Shown here one piece after another: positions 1 through 7,110 of a stretch of 8,528 bases of DNA. Every line of letters starts with the position of its first letter. Position 1 is the stretch's first letter. The DNA comes from Hyphomicrobiales bacterium (lineage in GTDB: Bacteria; Pseudomonadota; Alphaproteobacteria; Rhizobiales; Aestuariivirgaceae): assembly GCA_025362535.1 (NCBI GenBank), contig JANYGE010000455.1, positions 1 through 8,528 on the forward strand. The letters run 5' to 3'. The notes under the pieces were generated by a model. The model did not search any database and was not told where the DNA came from. It saw only the letters and a program-made list of their open reading frames with translations. The translations under genes were made by a program, and so were the position numbers.

Positions 1-217
1 AACTAACCCAGGTTGATTGCAACCAACGAGGATCAGAAAATACATCCTGATACCATTTCAGCGTCCACGACGGAGGTGGAAACACCAGCCATTGCGATGA
101 ACCGAAAGAAAGGGCAGCAATGAAAATAATCGGCAGCAGCAAAAATGAGGCCACAGAGCAGGTGATAATCCACAATGCCGTGCGCAGGCCCCCCATATTG
201 TCATAAGACAACAGCAT
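1..217 (-). CDS. ABC transporter permease, second subunit (PotC/YdcV-like), 5' part only
   Basis: This is the N-terminal 72 codons of an inner-membrane permease that continues past the left edge. The ATG (217-215) shares one base with the TGA of the preceding permease gene (TGATG), the usual sign of translational coupling. An AAGGA ribosome site lies at 230-226, eight bases upstream of the ATG. The protein begins MLLSYDNMGGLRTA, then has a hydrophobic first membrane segment at about residues 14-40, followed by a periplasmic stretch ending PPPSWTLKWYQDVF. That last phrase (the 'W..YQ..F' region after the first helix) is typical of PotC-type permeases of polyamine, amino-acid and quaternary-amine importers. 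It would pair with the permease at 1086-217 and the binding protein at 2158-1151. The conserved cytoplasmic ATPase-contact loop lies outside the window, so the family call rests on context and the N-terminus. Confidence 0.85.
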   Translation of the reverse strand, partial: MLLSYDNMGGLRTALWIITCSVASFLLLPIIFIAALSFGSSQWLVFPPPSWTLKWYQDVFSDPRWLQSTWVS

Positions 218-1086
218 CAGCGGGTTCCTTGTTGCTGCCCGCGCCCATCGAGAAAGCGCACCTGCAAAGCATAAAGGCTAAGAGTAACAGCAAGCAAAAT
301 GAAAGCAGCAGCCCCACCCAGCCCCCAATTGAGCAGCGATTGAATGAGCTGAGCAATAATCCCAGCAAGCATCATATTGGCAGTGCCACCCAACAAAGAT
401 GGCGTAACGTAATAGCCAAGCGACATTACAAAAACCATCAAAGCACCAGCCGCGGCACCCGTTGCTGAAAGCGGCAGCAACACGCGCCAAAAACTTTGCC
501 AGCGGCCAGCACCGCACAAGGCAGCGGCATTGAGAATGGCCGGATCTATTGCACGCATGGTGGCATGCAAGGGGAGAATAATAAATGGTAGCATGATATA
601 GACCATGCCAATCGTAACCCCGATCAAGTTGTTCACAAGTGGCAATGGCTCGGCGATGATACCCAATGCCATCAAAGTTTTGTTGATAACACCGGTGCGC
701 TGTAACAGCACCATCCACGCATAGGTGCGCGCCAAAAGATTAGTCCACATAGATAACACGATAATACTGAACACGATTTTGGCGGCACGCTTTGGCATAA
801 TTGCTAAAAGCCAGGCCACTGGATAGCCCAGCACAAGTGCTACGAGAGTTACAACGGTTGACACAAAAAATGTGTTAAAAATAATCCTGAAATATGTGCT
901 GGTGGCAAAAAGTTCGGCGTAATTCTGTAAACCAAATTGCGGCTCAGTTAGGCTGCGCAACAATAGGCCGATCACTGGTGCCACAAAAAAAACAAGCAAC
1001 AACAATAACACTGGCAAGGCTGGGAGCGCGCTCTTCCAGTGCCTATTAACTACAGAGTTGTTGCTTGCGTTAGTCATTCGTTTCAT
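217..1086 (-). CDS. ABC transporter permease, first subunit (PotB/YdcU-like)
   Basis: This inner-membrane channel subunit of a binding-protein-dependent importer is about 289 residues long, normal for PotB-type permeases. Six hydrophobic segments are visible. The first is LPVLLLLLVFFVAPVIGLLL near residues 25-45, followed by the periplasmic FGLQNYAELF. A typical ATPase-contact (EAA-type) loop, NAAALCGAGRWQSFWRVLLP, sits near residues 186-205 and begins NAAA rather than EAAA. The frame is open up to a TTG at 1092. I chose the ATG at 1086, with another ATG at 1077 equally possible; none has a convincing ribosome site. The gene follows the binding protein after a 64-base gap containing a hairpin, and its stop overlaps the start of the second permease. 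It should form a heterodimer with that protein. The ligand cannot be read from this subunit; the catabolic neighbours suggest an N-heterocyclic or quaternary-amine nutrient. Confidence 0.93.
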   Translation of the reverse strand: MKRMTNASNNSVVNRHWKSALPALPVLLLLLVFFVAPVIGLLLRSLTEPQFGLQNYAELFATSTYFRIIFNTFFVSTVVTLVALVLGYPVAWLLAIMPKRAAKIVFSIIVLSMWTNLLARTYAWMVLLQRTGVINKTLMALGIIAEPLPLVNNLIGVTIGMVYIMLPFIILPLHATMRAIDPAILNAAALCGAGRWQSFWRVLLPLSATGAAAGALMVFVMSLGYYVTPSLLGGTANMMLAGIIAQLIQSLLNWGLGGAAAFILLAVTLSLYALQVRFLDGRGQQQGTR

Positions 1087-1101
1087 GCGCAAAGTGTTGG
1101 A

Positions 1102-1130
1102 AGAGGCAGGCCAATTCTTGATCTGCCTCT
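1102..1130 (-). other. Intergenic hairpin between binding-protein and permease genes
   Basis: AGAGGCAG and CTGCCTCT form a perfect 8-bp stem closing a 13-base loop (with a G-T pair possible inside), centred in the 64-base gap between the binding-protein gene and the first permease gene. No T-run follows on the minus strand, so it is not a canonical terminator. Hairpins at this place in ABC operons often protect the upstream mRNA or partly terminate transcription, giving more binding protein than permease. That role is inferred here. Confidence 0.55.
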
Positions 1131-1150
1131 CAGTCTAAGTTTGTAGAAAA

Positions 1151-2158
1151 CTACTTGGCTTGCCAATCATACCAGCGTTTGCCAATTTCATCGCGGTGCT
1201 CGGCCCAATAGCTCATATCAAGATTGATTTGGCTTTCAGTATGAGCATCAGGCAGCGATGCTGCAACTGCTGCATCCATCTTGGTTTTGGAATCCACATT
1301 AATTGGCGCATAGCCAGTCTTGGTGGCCAAATCAGCCTGAGCATCTGCCGATGTGGCAGTGGCAAGGAACTTCATGGCCGCATCCTTGTGCTTGGCACCC
1401 TTTGGCACCACCAGCACATCGGCCGCAGTTAAGTTTTGATCCCATGACGCACCAACATTGCCACCTGTTTGTTGAATGGCAAATACGCGGCCATTCCAGA
1501 ACATGCCAATGGGGGCTTCACCTGAAGCGAGGAACTGCTGTGATTCAGCACCACCACCCCACCACACAATGTCTTTCTTGATCGAGTCGAGTTTTTTGAA
1601 AGCGCGGTCGAGATCAAGTGGATAGAGTTTATCAGGCGCCACACCATCAGCCAGCAAAGCTATTTCGAGAACACCGGGTGCTGACCATTTGTAGAAGGTG
1701 CGTTTGCCGGGGAATTTTGCGGTGTCGAATAAATCGGTCCAATTCTTTGGTTCGGTCTTCAGCACGTCTTTGTTGTAGCCGAGTACGAATGAATAATAGA
1801 ATGACCCAACAACATTGTCGTTGACAAAGCGTGGATCAATCTTGGATTTGTCGATCACGCTGAAATCAAGTGGTTCAAGCAGGCCGGCCTTGGCGGCGGC
1901 CAATGCCCAATCATATTCTACGTCCACAACATCCCAGCTCACATTGCCAGCATCCACCATGGCTTTCAATTTGCCGTAGTCAGTTGGGCCATCTTGCAGC
2001 ACATTAACTCCGCTGGCTTTGCTAAAAGCATCGGCCCAGCTTGTTTTTTGCGCATCCTGTGTGGTGCCACCCCAACTGGTGAATACCATATCATCTGCCC
2101 ATGCCGCTGCACTTGTGGCGGCGGTCAAAGCTAAGGCTAACATTAGTTTCTTAATCAT
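1151..2158 (-). CDS. Periplasmic substrate-binding protein of a polyamine-type ABC importer (PotD/PotF/YdcS-like)
   Basis: This 335-residue protein captures the substrate in the periplasm and delivers it to the permease pair encoded downstream. Residues 1-21 form a Sec signal peptide: basic MIKK, a hydrophobic core, then AWA before DD. There is no lipobox cysteine, so it should be soluble. The mature part opens with MVFTSWGGTTQDAQKTSWAD, the first strand and loop of the PotD/PotF-type (family 1/8) fold. Later stretches such as WDVVDVEYDWAL and IGMFWNGRVFAIQ are typical of the hinge and ligand-cleft regions. The start is well supported, with a full AAGGAGG ribosome site at 2173-2167, eight bases before the ATG. 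It ends in TAG. The gene lies 44 bases after the aldehyde dehydrogenase stop, so it is probably in the same transcript. The ligand is unknown. Spermidine/putrescine is the default annotation, but the catabolic genes make an aromatic or cyclic quaternary amine more likely. Confidence 0.94.
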   Translation of the reverse strand: MIKKLMLALALTAATSAAAWADDMVFTSWGGTTQDAQKTSWADAFSKASGVNVLQDGPTDYGKLKAMVDAGNVSWDVVDVEYDWALAAAKAGLLEPLDFSVIDKSKIDPRFVNDNVVGSFYYSFVLGYNKDVLKTEPKNWTDLFDTAKFPGKRTFYKWSAPGVLEIALLADGVAPDKLYPLDLDRAFKKLDSIKKDIVWWGGGAESQQFLASGEAPIGMFWNGRVFAIQQTGGNVGASWDQNLTAADVLVVPKGAKHKDAAMKFLATATSADAQADLATKTGYAPINVDSKTKMDAAVAASLPDAHTESQINLDMSYWAEHRDEIGKRWYDWQAK

Positions 2159-2202
2159 TTTTAGTTCCTCCTTGTTGAAATTTTGTTGGTTTATAGGTGT
2201 TC

Positions 2203-3672
2203 TCAGCGCATCACGAATGGGTCCGGAATGGGATCATCCGAGGTACGAAGCCAAACGCTTTTGGTGCGCGTGTAGTCAAGAATGGATTCAGCGCCGCTCT
2301 CACGGCCATAGCCAGAAAGGCCATAACCACCGAAGGGTGCCAGCGGAGAAATGGCGCGGTAGGTGTTTATCCAAACAACGCCCGCTTTGATCTTGGCCGA
2401 CATGCGGTGGGCGCGTGATAGATTCTGCGTGAACACGCCCGAACCCAAACCATATTCAGAATCATTGGCCAGTTGCAGCGCTTCTTCCTCAGTGTCGAAG
2501 CTGAGAACTGAAAGCACCGGCCCAAATAATTCGTGCATAACGCTAGGCGTGTTGATTGAGGTGCAATCAAGAACCGATGGCAGATAATAATAGCCTTTTG
2601 CAAGATGCTCTGGGCGCTTGCCACCACACAGCAAGGTTGCCCCTGCGGCAATGCTTTCAGCGACGATTTTTTCGATGTAATCACGTTGCCGTCTGGTGCC
2701 CAGCGGGCCAACTTGAGTCTTGGGATCGCTTGGGTCGCCCATGCGAATGGCTTCAGCCTTTTCGACCACGCGCTTCAGCAAAGCCGCTTTAATGCCGCGC
2801 TGAACAATGAGGCGTGAACCTGCAACACAAGATTGCCCAGCGGCAGCAAAAATACCTGCAACAATGGCGCTGGCGGTGCTTTCCACATTGGCATCATCAA
2901 ACACCACAACAGGCGATTTGCCACCAAGTTCAAGCGAGGTTACAGCAAGATTGTGCGCTGAGTTTCTAACAATGTGTCGTGCCGTTTCCGGCCCGCCAGT
3001 AAAGGCAATGCGCGAGATCAGCGGATGCGAGGTTAGCGCAATGCCGCAATCTGCACCGCGCCCGGTGATGACATTCAAGACACCAGGCGGAAAACCAACA
3101 CGATCAAACACCCTGGCAAATTCCAACAAAGGGCCTGGTGCTTCTTCTGAAGCTTTAAGAACAACTGTGCAGCCTGCCGCCAGGGCTGGTCCCAATTTAG
3201 TGGCGGTAAGGAAAAGTTGTGAGTTCCACGGGATGATGGCAGCGACAACCCCAATAGGTTCACGCCGCAACCACACTTCCATATCTTTCTTGTCGATGGG
3301 CAAATGTTGGCCAGCAAACTTATCGGCAAGGCCAGCAAAATAACGGAAATACTCCACGATATAGGCGATCTGGCTTGCAGTTTCGTGAATGACCTTGCCA
3401 GTATCAATTGTTTCAATTTCAGCAATTGCTGGTGTTGCCTCGGCCAGCGCATCGGCAAGCTTCATTAAAAGTTTACCCCGCTCGGTGGCGTTAAGCCCAC
3501 GCCAAGCTTCGTCGTGAAAAGCGCGATGAGCAGAACGTACCGCGCGGTCCACCACCTCTGGCGTTGCGTCTGGCATAATGGCCCATGGTTTTTCAGTGGC
3601 CGGGTTAAAGCTTTCAAAGTTTGACGGTCCATCTTCAAATTTGCCGCCGATATAAAGCTGGAACTTGCGCAT
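2203..3672 (-). CDS. NAD(P)-dependent aldehyde dehydrogenase, TgnC-like
   Basis: This 489-residue enzyme oxidises an aldehyde (or cyclic hemiacetal) to the acid with NAD(P). All hallmarks of the ALDH superfamily are present: PWN with the oxyanion Asn150, cofactor-binding Lys173 in VLKASE, the FTGG loop at 224-227, general base Glu248 in ELGGKSP, nucleophile Cys282 in GQSCVAGSR, and Glu381 in ELFGPVL. The frame is open for 30 codons further upstream. I chose the ATG at 3672 because it gives the family's normal N-terminus (MRKFQLYIGGKF), has an AGGTGA ribosome site just upstream, and avoids a long overlap with the preceding gene, whose stop is five bases away. Beside a luciferase-like oxygenase and a flavin reductase, it fits the position of TgnC, the dehydrogenase of trigonelline breakdown, which acts on a hydroxybutyrolactone intermediate. 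The ALDH fold is certain; the substrate is inferred from context. Betaine-aldehyde-type activity is the main alternative. Confidence 0.95.
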   Translation of the reverse strand: MRKFQLYIGGKFEDGPSNFESFNPATEKPWAIMPDATPEVVDRAVRSAHRAFHDEAWRGLNATERGKLLMKLADALAEATPAIAEIETIDTGKVIHETASQIAYIVEYFRYFAGLADKFAGQHLPIDKKDMEVWLRREPIGVVAAIIPWNSQLFLTATKLGPALAAGCTVVLKASEEAPGPLLEFARVFDRVGFPPGVLNVITGRGADCGIALTSHPLISRIAFTGGPETARHIVRNSAHNLAVTSLELGGKSPVVVFDDANVESTASAIVAGIFAAAGQSCVAGSRLIVQRGIKAALLKRVVEKAEAIRMGDPSDPKTQVGPLGTRRQRDYIEKIVAESIAAGATLLCGGKRPEHLAKGYYYLPSVLDCTSINTPSVMHELFGPVLSVLSFDTEEEALQLANDSEYGLGSGVFTQNLSRAHRMSAKIKAGVVWINTYRAISPLAPFGGYGLSGYGRESGAESILDYTRTKSVWLRTSDDPIPDPFVMR

Positions 3673-3677
3673 GGATT

Positions 3678-4625
3678 TCACCTGAAAGCCGGAATGACGT
3701 GATCGATGAAACGCTGCAATGATTGCTTCTTGCGAGCAGTGGTCATGCCGGAATCGATCCACAAGCTGAATTCATCATAACCCAAGGCTTCATAAGTCTT
3801 GAGGCGCTTGATCACCTGATCGGGCGTGCCTGTGACTGTGTTCTTCAACATCTCGGCGGTATTATATTGCGGCATCGCCGCCATTTCGGCTTCAGACAAT
3901 TCTTGAATCAAGGCCTGATGAATGGGGCGATCATTTTTGAACCACGCCGCAAAATAACAATAGAAGCGGCGCAAATCGTCGGCTGCTTTTTGACAATCAG
4001 CAGCATCTGCACCAACAAATCCGTGCATCAGCAACATGATTTTGCGCTGTGCAATTTCGGGATGGGCTAAGCTTGCGTCTTTGAAACGCCCCATCAAAAC
4101 TTCCACCTCAGCATCCCCCATATGCAAGGGTGTCACTTGCACATGGCATCCATTAGAAACCGCAAAATCATGGGACATCGGATCACGCGCTGCTACCCAC
4201 AGGGGCACATGCGGCTGTTGCAACGGCTTCGGTGATGAGGTGGTTGACGGGAACTTCCAGTGCTTGCCATCATGCGCGTAGTCACCGGCCCATAGCCCTT
4301 TGAGGGCGGGCACCATTTCGCGCATATGGGAACCGGCTGTCATTGCATCCATGCCGCCAGCCAGGCGTTGATATTCAAAATTATAGGCGCCACGCGCAAT
4401 GCCAACGTCTAGCCTGCCATCTGAAATAATGTCAGTCATGGCGGCTTCGCCTGCGAGCTTTATGGGATGCCAGAATGGTGCCACAACAGTGCCGGTGCCA
4501 AGCCGCACATTTTTGGTGCGCCGCGCCAGATCGGCAATGTTGATGAATGGGTTCGGCGCAATGGTAAAATCCATACCATGATGTTCGCCAGTCCAGATAG
4601 CGTGGAAGCCACCTTGATCGGCCAT
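3678..4625 (-). CDS. Luciferase-like (LLM class) flavin-dependent monooxygenase, TgnB-like, open part of an interrupted gene
   Basis: This 315-codon open frame encodes most of a bacterial-luciferase-type TIM-barrel monooxygenase, which uses reduced flavin supplied by a partner reductase and O2 to oxidise a substrate. Family signatures are FHAIWTGEHHGM near the start, NPFINIADLARRT, LGTGTVVAPFWHP, the strand GRLDVGIARG, PLWVAARDP in the middle, and LGYDEFSLWID near the C-terminus. The frame begins only at the second barrel strand. The missing first strand and helix are encoded in frame just upstream (4715-4626) but are cut off by a TAA at 4667-4665. The ATG at 4625 has no ribosome site, so it may be only the first in-frame Met after the stop. 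A product starting there lacks beta-1 and is unlikely to fold normally. The gene follows the reductase fusion by 13 bases (counted from ATG 4715), fitting a two-component monooxygenase. The family call is firm; whether a working protein is made is not. Confidence 0.9.
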   Translation of the reverse strand: MADQGGFHAIWTGEHHGMDFTIAPNPFINIADLARRTKNVRLGTGTVVAPFWHPIKLAGEAAMTDIISDGRLDVGIARGAYNFEYQRLAGGMDAMTAGSHMREMVPALKGLWAGDYAHDGKHWKFPSTTSSPKPLQQPHVPLWVAARDPMSHDFAVSNGCHVQVTPLHMGDAEVEVLMGRFKDASLAHPEIAQRKIMLLMHGFVGADAADCQKAADDLRRFYCYFAAWFKNDRPIHQALIQELSEAEMAAMPQYNTAEMLKNTVTGTPDQVIKRLKTYEALGYDEFSLWIDSGMTTARKKQSLQRFIDHVIPAFR

Positions 4626-4715
4626 CTCACAAAGCTCGACAAACTCTTGGTAGAGTTCGTGGTGTTATTGTTCTGGCCTCAGCCGTTCCATATGAGCAAA
4701 TAACGAAAATTTCAT
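4626..4715 (-). other. 5' coding end of the monooxygenase gene with an in-frame TAA (nonsense lesion or sequence error)
   Basis: Reading upstream of ATG 4625 in the same frame gives HHELYQEFVELCE, then TAA (4667-4665), then MKFSLFAHMERLRPEQ from ATG 4715. MKFSLF..HMER is the ordinary beginning of this luciferase-like family, so the stop splits one gene of about 345 codons at codon 17, with no frameshift. A single base change from TAC, TAT or CAA would explain it. The full-length ATG lies 13 bases after the preceding stop, with only a weak GTGAG-like ribosome site. Possibilities are a recent null mutation, a sequencing or assembly error, or readthrough; nothing in the local sequence shows a readthrough signal. 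Confidence 0.85.
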
Positions 4716-4728
4716 AGCACACTCACAA

Positions 4729-6477
4729 TCATTGTTCACCAACCTCGCGCACGTGACCACTCACGTGGTCACCTGCGTAAATTTTATAGCGTCCTTCAAG
4801 GCGTTCGCTGGCATAACGTTTCAGCATTGACCGCGTGGCATCATCGCGGAACTTGGCCCATGGCAGCGCATCGAAAGATAGCAGCACAGCATTGCCGTGG
4901 CCTTCATGTTCGGTTTCACCGCGATAATAGATAGACTGCGCATGGTCTTTGCGGTTTTCATAAACCGCAAACAGAAAGCTCAGCTTTGCTGCAATGCCTT
5001 GTGTAGAAAGTTGCGCCAAAAGCCGCGCGGCACTGCCTGCCTCGCCGTTGCGCCCGACATGTGGTAGTTCATAAGTTCCGTCATGGGCGGGTAAGACCAG
5101 AAGTTTGCCGCCACATTCCAAAATGGCCCCCACCTCAGCGCGCCCCATTTGCGCAGCAGCATTCACGGCAGATTGTTCCAGCCCAAGCGAAACATAACCG
5201 CCGCGCGCATAGCCCAATGGGCTGGCATCGTTATGGGCGTAACTTGTCACTTGGCCAATGAGAATAATGTGATCGCCCGCATCAACGGTGCTGTGGCGCG
5301 TGCAATCAAACCAAGCAACACTGTTAGGCAGCACCGGATTGCCTGAAGCACTGACGGTGAAGGCAACATCAAAGAATTTATCAAGCTTCCTCGATGCAAA
5401 ATTGCCTGATACCGCCTTTTGCGATTCCGATAATACATTCACCGCAAAAGTAGCTGACGAAGAGAAGGCTTCGCAGCTGCCAGCCGCCTTGGCAAGGCAG
5501 ATGAGCAGAAGGGGTGGATCTAGTGAAACAGAGGAAAATGAATTGGCGGTGAAGCCGCGCAGTGTGCCATTGGCTTCACGCGTCGTAACGACCGTCACAC
5601 CTGTCATAAATGACCCAAATGCCTTGCGCAAGTCTTTGGGGTCAATCACCGAACTGGGCTGTTTCAGCAAGTCCGTTAGTGCAGCATTGATCGCCGACGG
5701 ATTGGTGAGGTTCATCATGTGGCGCTCACCTTCAAGAATGAGGGCTTTGCTATTGGCCACTTCGGCAGCCATGGCACCGACCATTTCGGGTGAAGAATTG
5801 CCATCTTCCGAGCCAGTTGCAAAAACTACTGGAATTGCCAGATTTTGCAACTGACCGATAAAGGCTTCATCGCTTGCAGCAAAAACACTATAGGCCGTGG
5901 CATAGCCTTTTGGGTTGGCCACTTGCAGCGCCTGGCGCACCTGATCAGCGATTGCTGGTTGCTTGTCGCGCGGACCAAACCACCGTTCGAGTGGTTCTTC
6001 CACATTACCAACGGTTCCGCATGCGGCTAGTTCACGGGCGCGAAGTTCAACGGCAGCGCGCCGTTCTGCCGTGCGCTTGTAAACAGAATTTAGCACTGCG
6101 AGCCTCATTGCGCGCTTCGGGTGTTCCAATGCAAAACCAAGTGCCACCAGACCGCCCATCGAATGGCCAATGATATTTGCCGCAGCAATGCCCAACCCGT
6201 TCAAAAGAACTTCAAGCTGCTCAACATAAGTTGAAAGTGTAACCGCACCTTCGGCAAGCGCGCTTTCGCCATGGCCGAGCATATCAAGTGCGATCACCCG
6301 GTGGTTCTTTGCAAGCTCTTCGATCTGCGGTTCCCACACATCGGCATTGAGGCCAACGCCATGGATAAGAACCACAGCTTCACCAGTGCCCACTTGCCGG
6401 AATGCAGTTTTGCCCAGATGCTCGCGCGCCTTCAACAAGCCAGCTTCCACAGTTTGTCTGGCAAGGGCTTCAGACAT
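4729..6477 (-). CDS. Fusion protein: alpha/beta hydrolase, flavin reductase and C-terminal Nudix-like domain (TgnD-TgnA-like)
   Basis: The 582-residue protein has three parts in one uninterrupted frame. Residues 1-273 are an alpha/beta hydrolase, with oxyanion HG at 39-40, nucleophile Ser106 in GHSMGG, likely acid Asp225 and catalytic His253 in GERHMM. Residues about 278-437 are an HpaC/RutF-type flavin reductase, with FMN-binding GFTANSFSSVSLDPPLLL (308-325) and the nicotinamide-site GDH motif at 401-403. Residues about 445-582 have the strand pattern of a Nudix fold (EVGAILECGGKLLVLP, then YELPHVG) but no intact Nudix box, so this part is probably non-catalytic. The reductase would supply reduced flavin to the monooxygenase encoded next; the hydrolase would cleave an amide or ester late in the same pathway. 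The ATG overlaps the previous stop by eight bases (ATGTCTGA), with AAGGAG at 6496-6491. Separate genes encode the reductase and hydrolase in the Acinetobacter trigonelline cluster, as RutD and RutF do in pyrimidine breakdown. Domain calls are firm; substrate is inferred. Confidence 0.92.
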   Translation of the reverse strand: MSEALARQTVEAGLLKAREHLGKTAFRQVGTGEAVVLIHGVGLNADVWEPQIEELAKNHRVIALDMLGHGESALAEGAVTLSTYVEQLEVLLNGLGIAAANIIGHSMGGLVALGFALEHPKRAMRLAVLNSVYKRTAERRAAVELRARELAACGTVGNVEEPLERWFGPRDKQPAIADQVRQALQVANPKGYATAYSVFAASDEAFIGQLQNLAIPVVFATGSEDGNSSPEMVGAMAAEVANSKALILEGERHMMNLTNPSAINAALTDLLKQPSSVIDPKDLRKAFGSFMTGVTVVTTREANGTLRGFTANSFSSVSLDPPLLLICLAKAAGSCEAFSSSATFAVNVLSESQKAVSGNFASRKLDKFFDVAFTVSASGNPVLPNSVAWFDCTRHSTVDAGDHIILIGQVTSYAHNDASPLGYARGGYVSLGLEQSAVNAAAQMGRAEVGAILECGGKLLVLPAHDGTYELPHVGRNGEAGSAARLLAQLSTQGIAAKLSFLFAVYENRKDHAQSIYYRGETEHEGHGNAVLLSFDALPWAKFRDDATRSMLKRYASERLEGRYKIYAGDHVSGHVREVGEQ

Positions 6478-7057
6478 TTGTGCCGCCCAGCTCCTTCAAA
6501 TCTTGGTAACGATCGCCAATGCGGTGATGCGAGCGACCACCAATTGAAGCGCCAAGCGCCACCACAATTTCATCATGAGCAGGCGCATCGGGAATTGAAA
6601 ATTGAAAGGTAAGATAATGCGAACGCATGCCTTCATCCATTTTGTGCATGAGCGGAATCATGATCGGCGCATTGGCAGGCCCGCGCGTGTTGGTGAAAGC
6701 GAGATAGCTCTTGGCACCCACTGCCTTGCGGTAATGGTTACCAAAGCGCAGCGTGTGAATGAGCGCTGAAGCATGTTCAATTTCGCCAGCGGTGCCAACC
6801 ACAGCGGCCTTGCCATACCCTTCGATGGCCTCACCAGAGCTTGCAAGCTCAAGCATCATGCCAGTCAGAAGTTCGCCAAGCTTGGGCGCAATCTCCAAAA
6901 TTTCAGGCTTAAGGTCTTCAACAAAACGATCCGTTGCCCATGGATTAGTTAGAACAGCTGCAACAGCGAACATGCGCAAGGGTGTTGCAACTTGCTTGTG
7001 GCCTTCAATCAAGGTTGTTTCAGAAACAGTGTAAGTCTTGCGGATTCGCAGTGGCAT
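6470..7057 (-). CDS. DUF1185 / amino-acid synthesis family protein (PF06684)
   Basis: This 195-residue protein is the first gene of the operon. The family is recognised by the core GYGKAAVVGTAGEIEHASA (80-98), with the nearby LIHTLRFGNHYRKAVGAKS, and by the C-terminal ALGASIGGRSHHRIGDRY (167-184) followed by DLKELG. Solved family members have a chorismate-mutase-like fold and have been proposed to act in amino-acid metabolism; no reaction has been firmly assigned that I know of. There is no signal peptide or membrane segment, so it is cytoplasmic. The frame is open to a TTG at 7108, but that codon lies upstream of the -10 box of the best promoter. The ATG at 7057 gives the usual MxLxIRK N-terminus and a leader of about 26 bases. 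Its stop overlaps the next ATG, implying coupling. Position in the operon suggests an enzymatic or accessory step on a ring-opened nitrogen compound, which is inference. Confidence 0.9.
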   Translation of the reverse strand: MPLRIRKTYTVSETTLIEGHKQVATPLRMFAVAAVLTNPWATDRFVEDLKPEILEIAPKLGELLTGMMLELASSGEAIEGYGKAAVVGTAGEIEHASALIHTLRFGNHYRKAVGAKSYLAFTNTRGPANAPIMIPLMHKMDEGMRSHYLTFQFSIPDAPAHDEIVVALGASIGGRSHHRIGDRYQDLKELGGTNV

Positions 7058-7080
7058 GGGCAATAGTCCAATAACAGTTG

Positions 7081-7109
7081 TTTCATCAGATTGTAATATG
7101 GTATACAAT
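7081..7109 (+). promoter_or_regulatory. Possible promoter of the regulator gene
   Basis: TACAAT (7104-7109) is a good -10 hexamer on the plus strand, made by the right arm of the inverted repeat. At 17 bases upstream the -35 position reads TTTCAT (7081-7086), a poor match. Transcription would begin near 7116, about 22 bases before the ATG at 7138. A weak, autorepressed promoter would fit a regulator, but the support is limited. Confidence 0.35.
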
Positions 7110-7110
7110 C
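7089..7110. promoter_or_regulatory. Inverted-repeat operator candidate for the GntR/FCD regulator
   Basis: GATTGTA (7089-7095) and TACAATC (7104-7110) are perfect 7-base arms around an 8-base spacer. Inside it, TGGTATACAA (7099-7108) resembles the GGTATACC/TTGTATACAA half-sites known for FCD-type GntR repressors. The site lies in the only divergent intergenic region, across the -10 boxes of both directions, so it is well placed for autoregulation and operon repression. Which of the two nested palindromes is bound cannot be told. Confidence 0.6.

Noticed and set aside
278..718. 146-codon minus-strand frame within the first permease gene
   Set aside because: It overlaps the true permease in another frame, is rich in Cys and His and has no family likeness.
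2807..3343. 178-codon plus-strand open frame inside the aldehyde dehydrogenase gene
   Set aside because: It is antisense to a gene with all catalytic residues and has no recognisable domain; a by-product of codon bias on the other strand.
3673..3762. Thirty-codon N-terminal extension of the aldehyde dehydrogenase
   Set aside because: It overlaps the end of the monooxygenase gene and is unlike ALDH N-termini; the ATG at 3672 has a ribosome site.
5288..5854. 188-codon plus-strand open frame inside the hydrolase-reductase fusion
   Set aside because: It is antisense to two well-conserved domains and has no family features or convincing ribosome site.
7011..7086. Short upstream reading frame (ATG at 7086) as a leader peptide of the operon
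   Set aside because: It starts at or before the predicted transcript start, has no ribosome site, and shows no attenuator hairpin or run of regulatory codons.
7058..7108. TTG at 7108 as start of the DUF1185 gene
   Set aside because: It lies upstream of the -10 box of the best promoter and inside the operator; the ATG at 7057 gives the family's normal N-terminus.
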